Source: Nodosilinea sp. LEGE 07088 | GTDB lineage: Bacteria > Cyanobacteriota > Cyanobacteriia > Phormidesmidales > Phormidesmidaceae | Reading direction: 5' to 3' | NCBI RefSeq assembly: GCF_015207395.1 | Contig: NZ_JADEWX010000002.1 | Location: 1 to 64,000 of the forward strand | DNA: 64,000 nucleotides | In this document: positions 35,006-44,314 of the stretch, one piece after another | How positions within the stretch are numbered: position 1 is the first letter of the stretch | Layout of the letters: each line of letters begins with the position of its first letter | The notes under the pieces: generated by a model | What the model saw: the letters and a program-made list of their open reading frames with translations, nothing else | Databases searched by the model: none | Told to the model about the DNA's origin: nothing | Translations under genes and position numbers: made by a program

Positions 35006-35156
35006 AGGTAGTGCGATCGCGACAACAGCAACGAACGACTCGACAGCTCAGTCGTTATTAACTAAGAACCTGACGATATTAGTTGGGAACCTGAGGATTT
35101 TGCGCTCCCGCTCAGATCAACATTCAGGGTGCTATCAGTACCGCAGCATTGGCAGG

Positions 35157-36155
35157 CTAGAAAAACCAGCCGTAGCTGTGCAGCCCCTTGCCTAAAATGT
35201 TGACCCCGAGGTAGCAGACCCACACCACCACAAACCCGGTGGCGGCTAAAATCGCTGGGCGACGCCCCTGCCACCCCTTAGTAATGCGGGCATGGAGGTA
35301 GGCGGCAAACACTAGCCAGGTAATCAACGCCCAAGTTTCTTTAGGATCCCAGCTCCAGTAGGAGCCCCAGGCTTCGTTGGCCCATACCGCCCCGGCAATA
35401 ATGCCAATGGTGATCAGCGGAAAGCCTAGCCCAATCATGCGGTAGCTGATGTTGTCGAGGGTATCGGCCAGGGTGAGCCGCTGGGGTGAAAGTTTAATGG
35501 CAGGTGGTTTTTCTAACACGGCGGTTCCCCCGGTGGCCATGGCCGTTACCGGGGGCGATGCGGCTTGAGACTCGGCTCGGTGCAGTTTCACATTGCGAAA
35601 GCCGCCGGTACCCACCGAGCTACCCTTGAGTTCTACCGGTTGCCCCTGGGTAACAATCAAAAATGCGATCGCCAGCAGCGACCCCACCAGCAGTGCCGCG
35701 TAGCTCAGCAACATGACGCTGACGTGCATCATCAGCCAGTTTGATTTGAGGGCGGGCACCAGCGGCTCAGAGCCCTGCATTGTGCTGGGTAACGACAGGG
35801 TGGCAAAGGCGGTAATAGCCATGGCAACGGGGGCTGTTACCGCCCCCACTAGCGGGCTGCGGCTCATGCGCTCGGCCACTAAGTGCATGGCGGTAATTCC
35901 CCAAGCCAAGGCAAAGAGCGACTCGTAGAGATTACTCATGGGGAAATATCCCCCTTCGAGCCACCGAGCTGCGAGCAGCGCCGCAATGGTCAGGCTGCCC
36001 ACCGCCATCGCCCCAGTACCCAGCGAGGGCAGCAGGGCAACCTGGGGAAAGGCCAAGCCACACCAGTAGAGCAGCATCGCTAGGAACAGCACCGCGAAGG
36101 ATGCATTGTCGAGCCAGCCTTGAAGTGCAATCAAATCCATCGGTTCGGTAGCCAT
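35157..36155 (-). CDS. ccsA: Cytochrome c biogenesis protein CcsA (Ycf5)
   Basis: 332 residues with about eight membrane helices. The heme-handling tryptophan-rich (WWD) motif is [20 protein letters not shown], and conserved histidines occur near [17 protein letters not shown] and in [11 protein letters not shown]. With CcsB it forms the system II cytochrome c synthase that attaches heme to lumenal c-type cytochromes such as cytochrome f and c550. An insertion of about 60 residues after [13 protein letters not shown] is poorly conserved. ccsB is not in the neighbourhood. Confidence 0.93.
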   Translation of the reverse strand: MATEPMDLIALQGWLDNASFAVLFLAMLLYWCGLAFPQVALLPSLGTGAMAVGSLTIAALLAARWLEGGYFPMSNLYESLFALAWGITAMHLVAERMSRSPLVGAVTAPVAMAITAFATLSLPSTMQGSEPLVPALKSNWLMMHVSVMLLSYAALLVGSLLAIAFLIVTQGQPVELKGSSVGTGGFRNVKLHRAESQAASPPVTAMATGGTAVLEKPPAIKLSPQRLTLADTLDNISYRMIGLGFPLITIGIIAGAVWANEAWGSYWSWDPKETWALITWLVFAAYLHARITKGWQGRRPAILAATGFVVVWVCYLGVNILGKGLHSYGWFF

Positions 36156-36235
36156 GAGGAATCTTTTTCCATCCTACCGACTTTTGCCCCTGTCATCGTT
36201 CCGAAAATACCCTAGAGGGCAGGCCCAAGCGGCTA

Positions 36236-38023
36236 CTAAGGTTGACCCTCTGGAGCATCTTCGCCTTCAGGAGGCTCTGCTTCGGGAACGGTCGGGGGCT
36301 GATCGGCGTCGGGGGCCGACAGCGGCCCTGGGCGATCGCCCCGCTTGAGGGCGGCGGTAATGTCGTAGCGCACCTGGCGATCGCTGATTACCGTCGCGGT
36401 GACCCCAATCGCCTCAATGGCTTCGGAACTCAACAGTCCGGCCTGGGGCAGCGGCGGCAGCAGCAGGCTATTTTCGACCTTGGTCAGAGCGTCTAAGTTG
36501 ACAAAGAAATGGCCGTTGTTGGGGCGCGGTGCCTCTCCGGTGGTGGCCTGAAACAGAGAATTTTCTCCCAGGGTGCGGTTCGGAGCAGGGGCAACCAACT
36601 CGGCAATATTTGCGCCCACGGCCAAGAAGGCCATATCACCGTCTAGCCAGCCGTGGGTGACCACCAAAGCGTCAAAGGGATGGGTCCAGCGGGTAGCGGG
36701 CAGGCCATCGATTTCTACCGGATCTACCGCAAACCGATAGCGGCGCTCGATTAGGGTGTCGAGTTGAGCAAAGACCTCGGTGGCCGCTTCGCGATCGCTA
36801 CTCTTGACCATCAGCACTAGGGCTGGACTTACCGGGGCTCCGGCCTCGTCAGCCTTCCCCGACACCTGGGGTGGTGTCAGTATGCCCAGGGCAAACTCTC
36901 CCGCCATCCAGGGCAGCAGATCTTCGTCTAGGCTCAGGCCCGTAGCGGTTTGTAGCCCTAGAGCTAAGTCCTCGGCCCGCAGTGGAAACAGGGCTGAAAA
37001 CTGCTCTCCTGCCTGAAAATCTGCCCAAAACTGCTGAAAATCACCCCCCGACATCGCTAGCAGCGTGTCTGTTGGCAGGCGCTGGGGCATTTGGTCGGCT
37101 TGGTTGCCGGTGGCAAAGGTTTGGGCCCCGGGTTCTAGCCAGCTAATCGCCTGAACGGCTACCCCACGATTTTTGACCGCGATCGCGCCTACTAGCCCCC
37201 GGGGCACCTGAAATGCCCGCAGTCGATTGGCGGCGATGGGTGGGTCAGCCGCCTGGGCTATGGTCTGGGCCAGGGCCGGCATATCTACGTAAAAGCGGGC
37301 CAGAGACCGGGTTTCGGTAATCTGTTCAAAGGCTTTGCCCACTCCCGGCCGATCGGCTAAGGAGTCATCTCCCCGAAAGGCGTCAATAGCCTGTTTGAGC
37401 GACGATAGCTGCGGGCTCAGTACCGCCGTTTCGGCATTGAGCACGGCGGCATAGAGCGGGTCTTCGCCGGAACCGTCAATCTGCTGGAGGATAATGCCTC
37501 GATAGGGTTCATTTTCGGTCTGATCGGCCTGGTTGAGGCGATCGCCGAGGGTATTTTGGGCCCGACCGGCATCGGCAATGGGGATGACCGCGACCAGGTT
37601 AGAGCCCAGGGCCAGTTCTGGAGCCGGCAGCGACGGCGGTAACTCCGCGGGGGGATCGTCTGAGGGCAACAGCGCCAAAGTGATTTCTGGCCCCACCCAG
37701 GGTTGAATATCGCGGGCAAAGTTTAGATCTTGCCCTTGCCCTAGGCGATCGCGCCATTCAACCAGGAGCTGGTCGAACTGGGCCTGGGTGGTGTCGGTAC
37801 CAAACTGACGCAGCCGCCGCCACTCGCCCTCGTCGGTGCTGAGGGCGAGCACCACTAAGGCATCGGCCGGCACCGCATTGGCCCCGGCAGGCATGGTCTT
37901 GGCCAGTTGCCCCCGCCGACTGGCCGCCCAAAAGGCGATCGCGCCACCCCCGATAAACAGGAGCGCAGCGCCGAGAACTAGCAGCAGCGGCGGCTTCTTT
38001 TGCAGTAGCTTAGTTTGCATCAA
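36236..38023 (-). CDS. DUF3352 domain protein, membrane-anchored
   Basis: 595 residues. An N-terminal anchor (LLLVLGAALLFIGGGAIAFW) precedes a large extracytoplasmic region of the DUF3352 type (ADALVVLALSTDEGEWRRLR, LNFARDIQPWVGPEITLALL, MAGEFALGILTPP, HGWLDGDMAFLAVGA). The C-terminal tail is Pro/Glu-rich. Widespread in cyanobacteria, function unknown. The gene stands between ccsA and a small unknown gene, all on the same strand. Confidence 0.82.
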   Translation of the reverse strand: MMQTKLLQKKPPLLLVLGAALLFIGGGAIAFWAASRRGQLAKTMPAGANAVPADALVVLALSTDEGEWRRLRQFGTDTTQAQFDQLLVEWRDRLGQGQDLNFARDIQPWVGPEITLALLPSDDPPAELPPSLPAPELALGSNLVAVIPIADAGRAQNTLGDRLNQADQTENEPYRGIILQQIDGSGEDPLYAAVLNAETAVLSPQLSSLKQAIDAFRGDDSLADRPGVGKAFEQITETRSLARFYVDMPALAQTIAQAADPPIAANRLRAFQVPRGLVGAIAVKNRGVAVQAISWLEPGAQTFATGNQADQMPQRLPTDTLLAMSGGDFQQFWADFQAGEQFSALFPLRAEDLALGLQTATGLSLDEDLLPWMAGEFALGILTPPQVSGKADEAGAPVSPALVLMVKSSDREAATEVFAQLDTLIERRYRFAVDPVEIDGLPATRWTHPFDALVVTHGWLDGDMAFLAVGANIAELVAPAPNRTLGENSLFQATTGEAPRPNNGHFFVNLDALTKVENSLLLPPLPQAGLLSSEAIEAIGVTATVISDRQVRYDITAALKRGDRPGPLSAPDADQPPTVPEAEPPEGEDAPEGQP

Positions 38024-38117
38024 GGGGCAATACCATAGGGCCTAGGCCGATTTGCCCTGACACTCTAGCAAAGAACTCTGACAACGAAACAGAGATTCTG
38101 TCGCCCTAGCTGTTGCC

Positions 38118-38642
38118 CTAGCGGAAGCGAAAGTCATAACCGACATAGCGATCGCTGTCGTAGAGCACCACCAGCCAGGTTTGCGGGTCAAACTCGAGGG
38201 GATAGGCCTCGCGGGAGGCGGGGGTACCCGCCTCCGTTTTGCCCTCAGCCATCACGCAGTAGGGCTCTTGCAGAATCTCCCGCACCGTCGTCCGAGTGGC
38301 CTGGGCGTCGATCTCGAGCAGCTTGGCCAACTTGTCGCGCGACACCAGAGACTTAGACTGCTCTATTTTGATACAGGTTGAGGCGCTGGCCTCCTGGGCT
38401 CGGTCTTGGCCCAGGTTGGGGGTAATGAGCAAGGCCGCCAGGGCCAACATTGACCCGCCTGCCACCAGCGCCCGGGGCCGCAGTTGGGGGTTGGCCAGGT
38501 CGGCAGCTTGACTGTAGCCCCCGGTAGTTTGGTGGCTATGGCCAGTGGGTACTGGCTGGGGCCGCGCTGACGACGAGCCCGACTGAGCCTGGGGGGGCTG
38601 ACGATAGTGGGATGAAACCGGATAGGGAGAACGTTGAACCAT
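38118..38642 (-). CDS. Conserved hypothetical protein with one membrane helix
   Basis: 174 residues. The first 55 are rich in Gln, Ser and Pro and probably disordered. A helix (ALVAGGSMLALAALLITPN) follows, then a soluble part with two cysteines (ASTCIKIEQSKSLVSRDKLA, EPYCVMAEG) and the ending FDPQTWLVVLYDSDRYVGYD. It seems to be a cyanobacterial protein of unknown function, probably exposed to the lumen or periplasm, where the two Cys could pair. Confidence 0.7.
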   Translation of the reverse strand: MVQRSPYPVSSHYRQPPQAQSGSSSARPQPVPTGHSHQTTGGYSQAADLANPQLRPRALVAGGSMLALAALLITPNLGQDRAQEASASTCIKIEQSKSLVSRDKLAKLLEIDAQATRTTVREILQEPYCVMAEGKTEAGTPASREAYPLEFDPQTWLVVLYDSDRYVGYDFRFR

Positions 38643-39019
38643 GGGGCTGACCTTTACTGTCTACTGCTGTGGAGTAACCGGAACTCCTACTCTGCTCGGC
38701 AGCGTAGCCACGATCTAGCCTGCGCCCAAGATCCATCCATACCAGCCCTCAGGCGTTGACCCTAGAGTTAGCTAAAGAAATGGGGGCGCGATCGCAGCCT
38801 CTGAAGGCATTGCCCGCCACACAGATGCGGCCCAATGTCTCGCCTCATGCAGTGGGCGGGGACGGCGCAGAGAACAGGAGTAATCTCTGAATATGAGTAT
38901 AGTACAAAAATACTATTCTGCAAATCAATGGACTGGGCTCATTTTTGTTACGGTTTGACAAGCAGCCCAGCGCTCTGCTGAGGCAAGCAATGAGAACCCT
39001 GCGGCCCTTCTGCAACGCC
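38643..39019. other. 377-bp intergenic region upstream of the photolyase
   Basis: It separates divergent genes and holds an AT-rich inverted repeat (ATAGTA at 38899-38904, TACTAT at 38911-38916, spacer CAAAAA, with further partial symmetry outside) that could be an operator for the photolyase gene. A HIP1 octamer also occurs. I see no gene in it. Confidence 0.55.
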
Positions 39020-40687
39020 ATGAAAAGTACCCTGGTTTGGTTTCGCCGCGACCTGCGGGTATCTGACCACGAACCCCTGCTGCGCGCCACCCAGCGGGGG
39101 CTTGTGGTGCCCGTCTTTGTGTTCGATCGCGCCCTGCTGCACCATCCTGAGACTGGGGCAGCGCGGATAGACTTTTTGCTGGCGGCGCTCCACGCCCTCG
39201 ATGCTGACCTGAGGGCCTTGGGCGGGCGACTGATTGTGCGATCGGGCGACCCGGTTCAGGTGTTGCCCGATTTAGTAGAGTCAGCGGGGGCCGAGGGCAT
39301 CTACGCCTACACCGACTGTGAGCGCATCTACGGGCGGGTGCGCGATGCCCGTCTCAACCAGGCTCTGACCCAGCGCGGCCTCAAGACTCGCTGGTTTGAG
39401 CCTGCCGCCAGCGCAGCGGCCCTGATGCCCTACCCCCAGTATCGAGAGCTGTGGTATCGCGACATGGGTCAGCCGCTAGTGCCCACCCCTCAGCAGGTGC
39501 TCGTGCCCCCAGCGATTGCCAGTGATCTCCTCCCCAGTCTCCATGACCTGGGCCATCGGGCTGATGGCAAGCCCATTCCCCCGGCCAGCACCGCCGCTGC
39601 CCGCGAGCTACTGCAAAAATTCTTGGCGGATAAGGCCGATCGCTACTACTGGCAGCTCTCGTACCCCAGCGCCGAGGCCACCACCGGCCTCAGCCCCCAT
39701 ATCAAGTTTGGGGTGATCTCTGTGCGGGAGTGCGTACAAACCATTCGCAGTGCCCCCGATGGCGGCGACAATCGTCTGCGTCGTAGCCACCAGCAGCTGA
39801 TTTCGCGGCTGCGGTGGGGCCATGGGTTTACCCAGCGGTTTCGCTACCTGCCCCAGCTGGAGCTGCGATCGCTCTATCGGGTTTTTGACGACGACGGCTG
39901 GGCCTTTGACCCCGACCTCTACCACGCCTGGCAGACCGGGCAGACCGGCTTTCCGATTGTGGATGCCGCCGCCCGCTGTCTGATGGCGACCGGGGGCTAC
40001 CTGGCGCTCAACTTTCGTACCCGCGCCATCTACGCCAGCTTTTTGAGCAACCTGGGCGGCATCGACTGGCGCTACGGGGCATTGCATTTTATGCGTCATT
40101 TAATTGATGGCGACTGCCCCATCGACCACTATCAATGGGCCATGCAGTCGGGCGTTACCCACTGCGTCGACAAAAGCTGGACCCGTATTTATCACCCCGG
40201 TCAGGTTGCGATCGATCGCTGCGACCCCGAGGGAGCCTTCATCAAACGCTGGGTGCCGGAACTGGCCAATGTGCCCCCCGAGCAGCTGGGCAGCCCACCG
40301 ACTCTATCGGGCTACCCAGCCCCAATTTTGAACTACAAGACCGTTCGCCAGCGGCGAATCAAACAGCTCGAAACCCAGCGCCGTCAGTTCCTCAATACCT
40401 CCAATCTACTGCCCTTTTTGGCCCCTATGCCCGAGGATTTCACCCCCTTTGGCAGCGAGATGTATGGCGGTGATGTGGCTTGGGCCCAAGCTGCAACCGA
40501 GGCCCTGTTTCCGCCGCCGCTGCCCCTCCATGACCTGGACCCCGAAGCCGCCCAGGCCCTACGCACCTGGTTTGTGGCTCACGTCAATATCTTGCCGCCC
40601 AAAGCCAAGCGACGACGGCCCAGGTCCCCCGACCCCGACATGCAGCAGCTCAGCCTGCTGGGTGAGCTAGGCATAGATGGGGGTTAG
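39020..40687 (+). CDS. Cryptochrome/photolyase family protein
   Basis: 555 residues from ATG 39020 (MKSTLVWFRRDLRVSDHEPL). The N-terminal antenna domain of DNA photolyases is followed by the FAD domain (KFGVISVRECVQTI, RLRWGHGFTQRF, FPIVDAAARCLMATGGYLAL, DPEGAFIKRWVPELANV). Typical CPD photolyases have W-x-W-A-A-S-T-G-T-D before the FAD-binding Asn/Asp; here this reads IDHYQWAMQSGVTHCVDKSW, so the active site differs from the classic group. It could be a divergent photolyase or a cryptochrome-like sensor. Confidence 0.85.
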   Translation: MKSTLVWFRRDLRVSDHEPLLRATQRGLVVPVFVFDRALLHHPETGAARIDFLLAALHALDADLRALGGRLIVRSGDPVQVLPDLVESAGAEGIYAYTDCERIYGRVRDARLNQALTQRGLKTRWFEPAASAAALMPYPQYRELWYRDMGQPLVPTPQQVLVPPAIASDLLPSLHDLGHRADGKPIPPASTAAARELLQKFLADKADRYYWQLSYPSAEATTGLSPHIKFGVISVRECVQTIRSAPDGGDNRLRRSHQQLISRLRWGHGFTQRFRYLPQLELRSLYRVFDDDGWAFDPDLYHAWQTGQTGFPIVDAAARCLMATGGYLALNFRTRAIYASFLSNLGGIDWRYGALHFMRHLIDGDCPIDHYQWAMQSGVTHCVDKSWTRIYHPGQVAIDRCDPEGAFIKRWVPELANVPPEQLGSPPTLSGYPAPILNYKTVRQRRIKQLETQRRQFLNTSNLLPFLAPMPEDFTPFGSEMYGGDVAWAQAATEALFPPPLPLHDLDPEAAQALRTWFVAHVNILPPKAKRRRPRSPDPDMQQLSLLGELGIDGG

Positions 40688-40694
40688 ACCATCC

Positions 40695-41291
40695 CTAGGA
40701 ATCCAGCTTGCCGCCCACAAAGGGGGTATTCCACTGGGTCCAGTTTTCTTTGTTGAAGGGCGATCGCCAGCGCTGAATCAACGTTTGCTCTAGGGCCTGG
40801 CGATCGCGGCGATCGCGCTCGGCATAGGGCCAAAAGCCAATATTCACCGCCACAGGCAGCTCGTGGGCACGGTGGGCCTCCACATAGCTGAGAATGTAGC
40901 GCTTGCAGTCGTGGACACCCTTCCATCGCTGGTTTGACTTAACGGTTTCGCCCACGTAGAGCAGCAGCTCGGCCGCGTGGTCGACCACAAAGTAAAGGGC
41001 GGGTACACCCGACTCCTGGAACTGGCCGCGCCAGAATTCGGCATTGCAAGGCGGCAGAGCAAAGGGATCAAGGGTGTCTGCTGGGGAGACCTCTGCCAGG
41101 TCAAACAGGGTTCCTTGGGTTGCGGGTGGGCCAGAACTGACCGTCGCCTGGTACTGGGCTACCCGCTGCTTCCAGCCCCGGAGCTCGTCGATGGACATTG
41201 CTGACCCAGCCGGTCGGTTGTAGGCCCAGGAGAGATCCGCCGCCCGCAAATCGGCATCGGGGAGTAGCGAGGGTTGATAGTCAGACACCAT
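40695..41291 (-). CDS. GIY-YIG nuclease family protein
   Basis: 198 residues. After about 85 variable residues there is a GIY-YIG-type core: ALYFVVDHAAELLLYVGET stands for the GIY and YIG strands, with an Arg/Lys-rich helix after it (NQRWKGVHDCKRYILSYVEA) and a late Glu/Asn segment (LEQTLIQRWRSPFNKENW). Such domains cut or bind DNA; here both signature tripeptides are altered, so activity is uncertain. It is convergent with the photolyase gene, with 7 bp between the stops. Confidence 0.75.
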   Translation of the reverse strand: MVSDYQPSLLPDADLRAADLSWAYNRPAGSAMSIDELRGWKQRVAQYQATVSSGPPATQGTLFDLAEVSPADTLDPFALPPCNAEFWRGQFQESGVPALYFVVDHAAELLLYVGETVKSNQRWKGVHDCKRYILSYVEAHRAHELPVAVNIGFWPYAERDRRDRQALEQTLIQRWRSPFNKENWTQWNTPFVGGKLDS

Positions 41292-41378
41292 AAAGCTAGC
41301 TCTAGCGGTGGTGGCCTCCCATCATAGGGCATAACCCCCAGAGCTAGCGCTTTGTTTGGCAGTCTAGGGTGGGATTGG

Positions 41379-42233
41379 TCACAGCCGCGATCGCAGGTTG
41401 TCTGGCCCAATATCCTCCAGGCTATAGCTGTTGGGGTAGGTGCGTTTGGGCTGATCGACAAAGAACTCTGAACTGGTGCGGGGCGGCAGACGGCGCAACA
41501 GACGACTGCGGGCCTGGAGAGCGGCGGCGGCGGTGCGCTGAACTGCCACCGGGGTGGGCTGCCATCCCAGGGCATCGAGCAGGGGTGGGTCGAGTAGGCA
41601 GGGCAGGCTCCAGTTCACCACCGGGCGGGTGAATGCCGGAAACCAGGACAGCAGCATGTGGCGCGTCGCGTCGGCTACCCGCTGATTGCTCGGGGCGTAG
41701 GTAAAGTGCTGAGCCTCGAACTCGCGGTTAAATTGCTCAAAAGCGGCATAGGTCGGCGGGATATCGACAATGCCCATGCGATCGCCAATCGCCCGCCAGA
41801 ACCAGTAGCAGGCCAGCCGCTCCTGGTTACAAAACGGTCGCCAGCCAAAGCGATCGCACCAGCGAATCGGCTCGTATACGAAAGTAGAGAGCACGTATAG
41901 GTAGTCGGCATTGGCGATCGAATAGTGGCCATGGATGGCATTCATCCGCTGAATGAACGCCGCGCCACGGGGGCTGTCGTAGCCGTGTTTAAACACCTCT
42001 GACACCACAATGCCCGTGTCGTCGTAGCGCTTTTGGGCATGGTGGCGAAATTCCCCAGTGCGATCTAAAAGACCCGACACGCTGGGAATACAAAACGTCC
42101 GCAGCAGAGCCAGTTCCAGGGCACGGGTGACATCCCACGGGAACTCATACCCCGCCAGCAGGTAACAAATCTGCTGGTGGTCGCGCTCGGGGTCGAGGGT
42201 TTGAATGTGACGCAGGGTATCGTAGCGGTTCAT
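41379..42233 (-). CDS. MpaB-type oxygenase (DUF2236)
   Basis: 284 residues from ATG 42233 (MNRYDTLRHIQTLDPERDHQ). Typical DUF2236/MpaB features: AALLRTFCIPSVS-like helix near residue 50 (as LELALLRTFCIPSVSGLLDR), RMNAIHGHYSIANADYLYVL and FVYEPIRWCDRFGW. The conserved His residues are candidate heme b ligands, as in rubber oxygenase of the same family. The reaction here is unknown. The frame upstream of 42233 is Pro-rich and unlikely to be coding. Confidence 0.78.
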   Translation of the reverse strand: MNRYDTLRHIQTLDPERDHQQICYLLAGYEFPWDVTRALELALLRTFCIPSVSGLLDRTGEFRHHAQKRYDDTGIVVSEVFKHGYDSPRGAAFIQRMNAIHGHYSIANADYLYVLSTFVYEPIRWCDRFGWRPFCNQERLACYWFWRAIGDRMGIVDIPPTYAAFEQFNREFEAQHFTYAPSNQRVADATRHMLLSWFPAFTRPVVNWSLPCLLDPPLLDALGWQPTPVAVQRTAAAALQARSRLLRRLPPRTSSEFFVDQPKRTYPNSYSLEDIGPDNLRSRL

Positions 42234-42339
42234 CGGTGGAGAGTTAGGGGGTAGATGGGTGGCTGGGTGGCTGGGTGGCTGGGGCAGTGGGTGATCCTGC
42301 AACCTCTCAACACTCCCACGCCTCTTCTCAATCTAGGCA

Positions 42340-43017
42340 CTAAAACTCGATGCCAGGCTGGGCCTTCACCCCCTGCTCGCGGAAGGGATGCTTGACCAGG
42401 GTCATCTCAGTGACCAGGTCGGCCTGGTCGATCAGTTCCTGGGGTGCCCCGCGGCCGGTGAGCAGCACGTGGGTCATCTGCGGCTTTTTGGCCAGGCCCG
42501 CCAGTACCTGATCGACCGTCAAGAAGCCATGCTTGAGGGCAATGTTCACCTCGTCAAGCAGAATGGTTTTGTACTCGGGGTTGCGAATATAGCTGAGCGC
42601 TTTTTCCCAGGCAACCTGGGCGGTTTGGGTGTCGCGATCGCGGTCTTGCGTATCCCAGGTAAAGCCTTCGCCCATGGCGTGGAAGCTGAGCTGATCGCCA
42701 AATCGCTCCAGCACCGCCTTTTCGGCTGGTTCCCACGCGCCTTTGATGAACTGCACAATGGCGACTTTGTAGCCGTGGCCAAGAGAGCGCAGCACCATGC
42801 CCAGGGCAGCGGTGGTTTTGCCCTTGCCGTTGCCCGTGTGGACAATCACCAGCCCTTTTTCTATAGAGCGATCGGCAATGCGCTGCTGCTGCACTTCCTG
42901 TCGTCGCTGCATCTTGCGGCGGTACTGCGCTTGGGAGAGATTGGCGCTTTCGGCCTCCTGGGTGAGGGTGGCGGCAGCGGCATCGAGGTTGGCATCAGCA
43001 TCCATGGGTTCGGTCAT
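42340..43017 (-). CDS. cobO: Corrinoid adenosyltransferase (CobO/BtuR)
   Basis: 225 residues. Walker A HTGNGKGKTTAALG near residue 60, LRSLGHGYKVAIVQFIKGAW, and IRNPEYKTILLDEVNIAL, all standard for CobO. The protein ends QGVKAQPGIEF, as usual. It transfers the adenosyl group to cobalt in coenzyme B12 synthesis (cob(I)yrinic acid a,c-diamide). The first 50 residues are a variable helical extension. It stands apart from other cobalamin genes. Confidence 0.93.
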   Translation of the reverse strand: MTEPMDADANLDAAAATLTQEAESANLSQAQYRRKMQRRQEVQQQRIADRSIEKGLVIVHTGNGKGKTTAALGMVLRSLGHGYKVAIVQFIKGAWEPAEKAVLERFGDQLSFHAMGEGFTWDTQDRDRDTQTAQVAWEKALSYIRNPEYKTILLDEVNIALKHGFLTVDQVLAGLAKKPQMTHVLLTGRGAPQELIDQADLVTEMTLVKHPFREQGVKAQPGIEF

Positions 43018-43390
43018 AGGTCAGGAGAAATAGGTAGGACAGGCCCAGGGCGATCGCCTATGCCCATCTGGACGAAGCATCAACGGAGAATGATCGATGG
43101 GCTGCTTTGCCCATCTCTGTATCTTAGAACGTGTGGCAGAGTTGATGGTCTCCAGGCCTCACCGGGTTTACTCGGCTAGGTTGAGCTGTCAGGACATGCC
43201 GAAGCGATCGCACACCCAGCCAAAGCGCTGGCTAAGGCCGTCGTTTCCGGTGCCTCTCCGCGACCGGCCCATCGGGCCGAGTTCGCGTTCCTGATCGGGA
43301 TGTTTTTTTAGGTGGAATACTCTTAGGGAGCGGATAGAGGTCAGCCATGGTGTTAACGCTTCGCGCAGGTGCTAGAATAATGCAGCTTAA
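43018..43390. other. 373-bp region between cobO and tRNA-Arg
   Basis: It contains the tRNA promoter at its right end and a HIP1 octamer near 43204. Read on the minus strand near 43242-43189 there is a short VOC-like ending (LSQRFGWVCDRFGMS, then stop), perhaps a gene scrap, but no reading frame of useful length leads into it. Confidence 0.5.
43351..43378 (+). promoter_or_regulatory. Likely promoter of tRNA-Arg
   Basis: TAGAAT at 43373-43378 is a good -10 box, 12 bp before the tRNA 5' end. TGTTAA at 43351-43356, 16 bp upstream, is a weak -35. The placement fits a transcript starting just before the tRNA. Confidence 0.5.
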
Positions 43391-43463
43391 GGGCATGTAG
43401 CTCAGTGGATAGAGCACTAGATTCCGGTTCTAGCGGTCGCAGGTTCGAATCCTGCCATGCTCG
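43391..43463 (+). tRNA. tRNA-Arg (CCG)
   Basis: The 73 nt fold into a full cloverleaf. The acceptor stem GGGCATG pairs with CATGCTC (one G-T), the D arm is GCTCAGTGGATAGAGC, the anticodon stem CTAGA/TCTAG has loop TTCCGGT giving anticodon CCG, and the T arm is GCAGGTTCGAATCCTGC. The discriminator base is G. CCA is not encoded. It reads arginine codon CGG. Confidence 0.97.
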
Positions 43464-43892
43464 TTGCCTTTCGGTTTCTTATCGGGATACCTTTGTCCTG
43501 CGCTTTGCCCGGATCAGCGACGCTGAACACCAAAATCCGTCGGTCGAGGGCCACTGCGCCCAAGTGACTGCGGGGATGCCGCTTTTTCATGGCCCGAAGG
43601 CTTGGCAGACTAGACACGGGATCAAAACCTTGTTCCTAAAGATCATTTTTTTCCAGAATAGAATTGGCTTTCTAAACGCTTCATTTGGCAAGTCACCGCT
43701 TAATATTTCGGTGGCAAAGCTTACAGGCTGGGGGTTAATTTTCATTTTTCTAAAAACAATGAAGTGCCTGGCCGCCCAGAGAGGATGCGATAAAAATAGA
43801 TACAAACAAACGTTAAATGATTCAGGAGACCCGAGACGATCCATAGGCTGGCGTCTAGGATAAGGGTTGAAAATTTAAAAACCAGGCGTCAC
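43464..43892. other. 429-bp gene-poor, AT-richer stretch after tRNA-Arg
   Basis: I find no convincing protein. Base composition becomes clearly more AT-rich from about 43620 to 43840 (runs such as CATTTTTTTCC and TTTTCATTTTTCTAAAAAC) than the surroundings. A tRNA 3' end followed by atypical sequence is a common trace of an integrated element, but no integrase and no second copy of the tRNA end is visible. Confidence 0.5.
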
Positions 43893-44264
43893 ATGGACTC
43901 TATGCAAACCCAAGTCATTCTTTTGACAAATAAGATTGACGCCCTGCATCACACGATTGATCAGGTTAATGAGCAGGTAACTATACTCGCTGCGGCCCAG
44001 ACATGTTCGATTACTGTTGAGGAGCCCAGCTTGGGTCTATTTTCCTACGGTGGTACCCATCGCCAGAAACTCGGCAAGCTAGATACCGTCTGCGAGCACA
44101 AAGACGTTCTGCTCGATAGCAGCTACCTCGACCTCGATCGCCAAAATACCGAGACCACATTTTCTCAGGATGTGCAGATTCAGCGGTTAACCGCTCAGCT
44201 CACCGCTGCCTACAACCGGATTGCCGCCCTCGAAGAGCAATTACTGGCCTCCCGTGTGCACTAA
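43893..44264 (+). CDS. Hypothetical protein with coiled-coil ends
   Basis: 123 residues, no recognised family. Both ends are heptad-like (ILLTNKIDALHHTIDQVNEQ at the start, IQRLTAQLTAAYNRIAALEE at the end), separated by a less regular middle (SLGLFSYGGTHRQKLGKLDT). Codon use in the second half resembles neighbouring genes. ATG 43893 or 43902 could start it. Probably a small structural or adaptor protein, if expressed. Confidence 0.55.
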   Translation: MDSMQTQVILLTNKIDALHHTIDQVNEQVTILAAAQTCSITVEEPSLGLFSYGGTHRQKLGKLDTVCEHKDVLLDSSYLDLDRQNTETTFSQDVQIQRLTAQLTAAYNRIAALEEQLLASRVH

Positions 44265-44314
44265 GTCTAGTTAGGTGAGTCACTCAAGGGAGCGACTCCT
44301 CGCCTGGCAGTTGG

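Noticed and set aside
42388-43179. 263-codon frame antisense to cobO
   Set aside because: Shadow of cobO; no ribosome site and no recognisable fold.
43189-43242. VOC/PhnB-like C-terminal scrap (LSQRFGWVCDRFGMS then stop) on the minus strand
   Set aside because: Only about 15 residues resemble the family end, and no longer frame with matching sequence leads into it. It could be chance.
43405-43863. Open frame starting inside tRNA-Arg
   Set aside because: It begins in the tRNA and shows no protein-like conservation; the tRNA fold is unambiguous.
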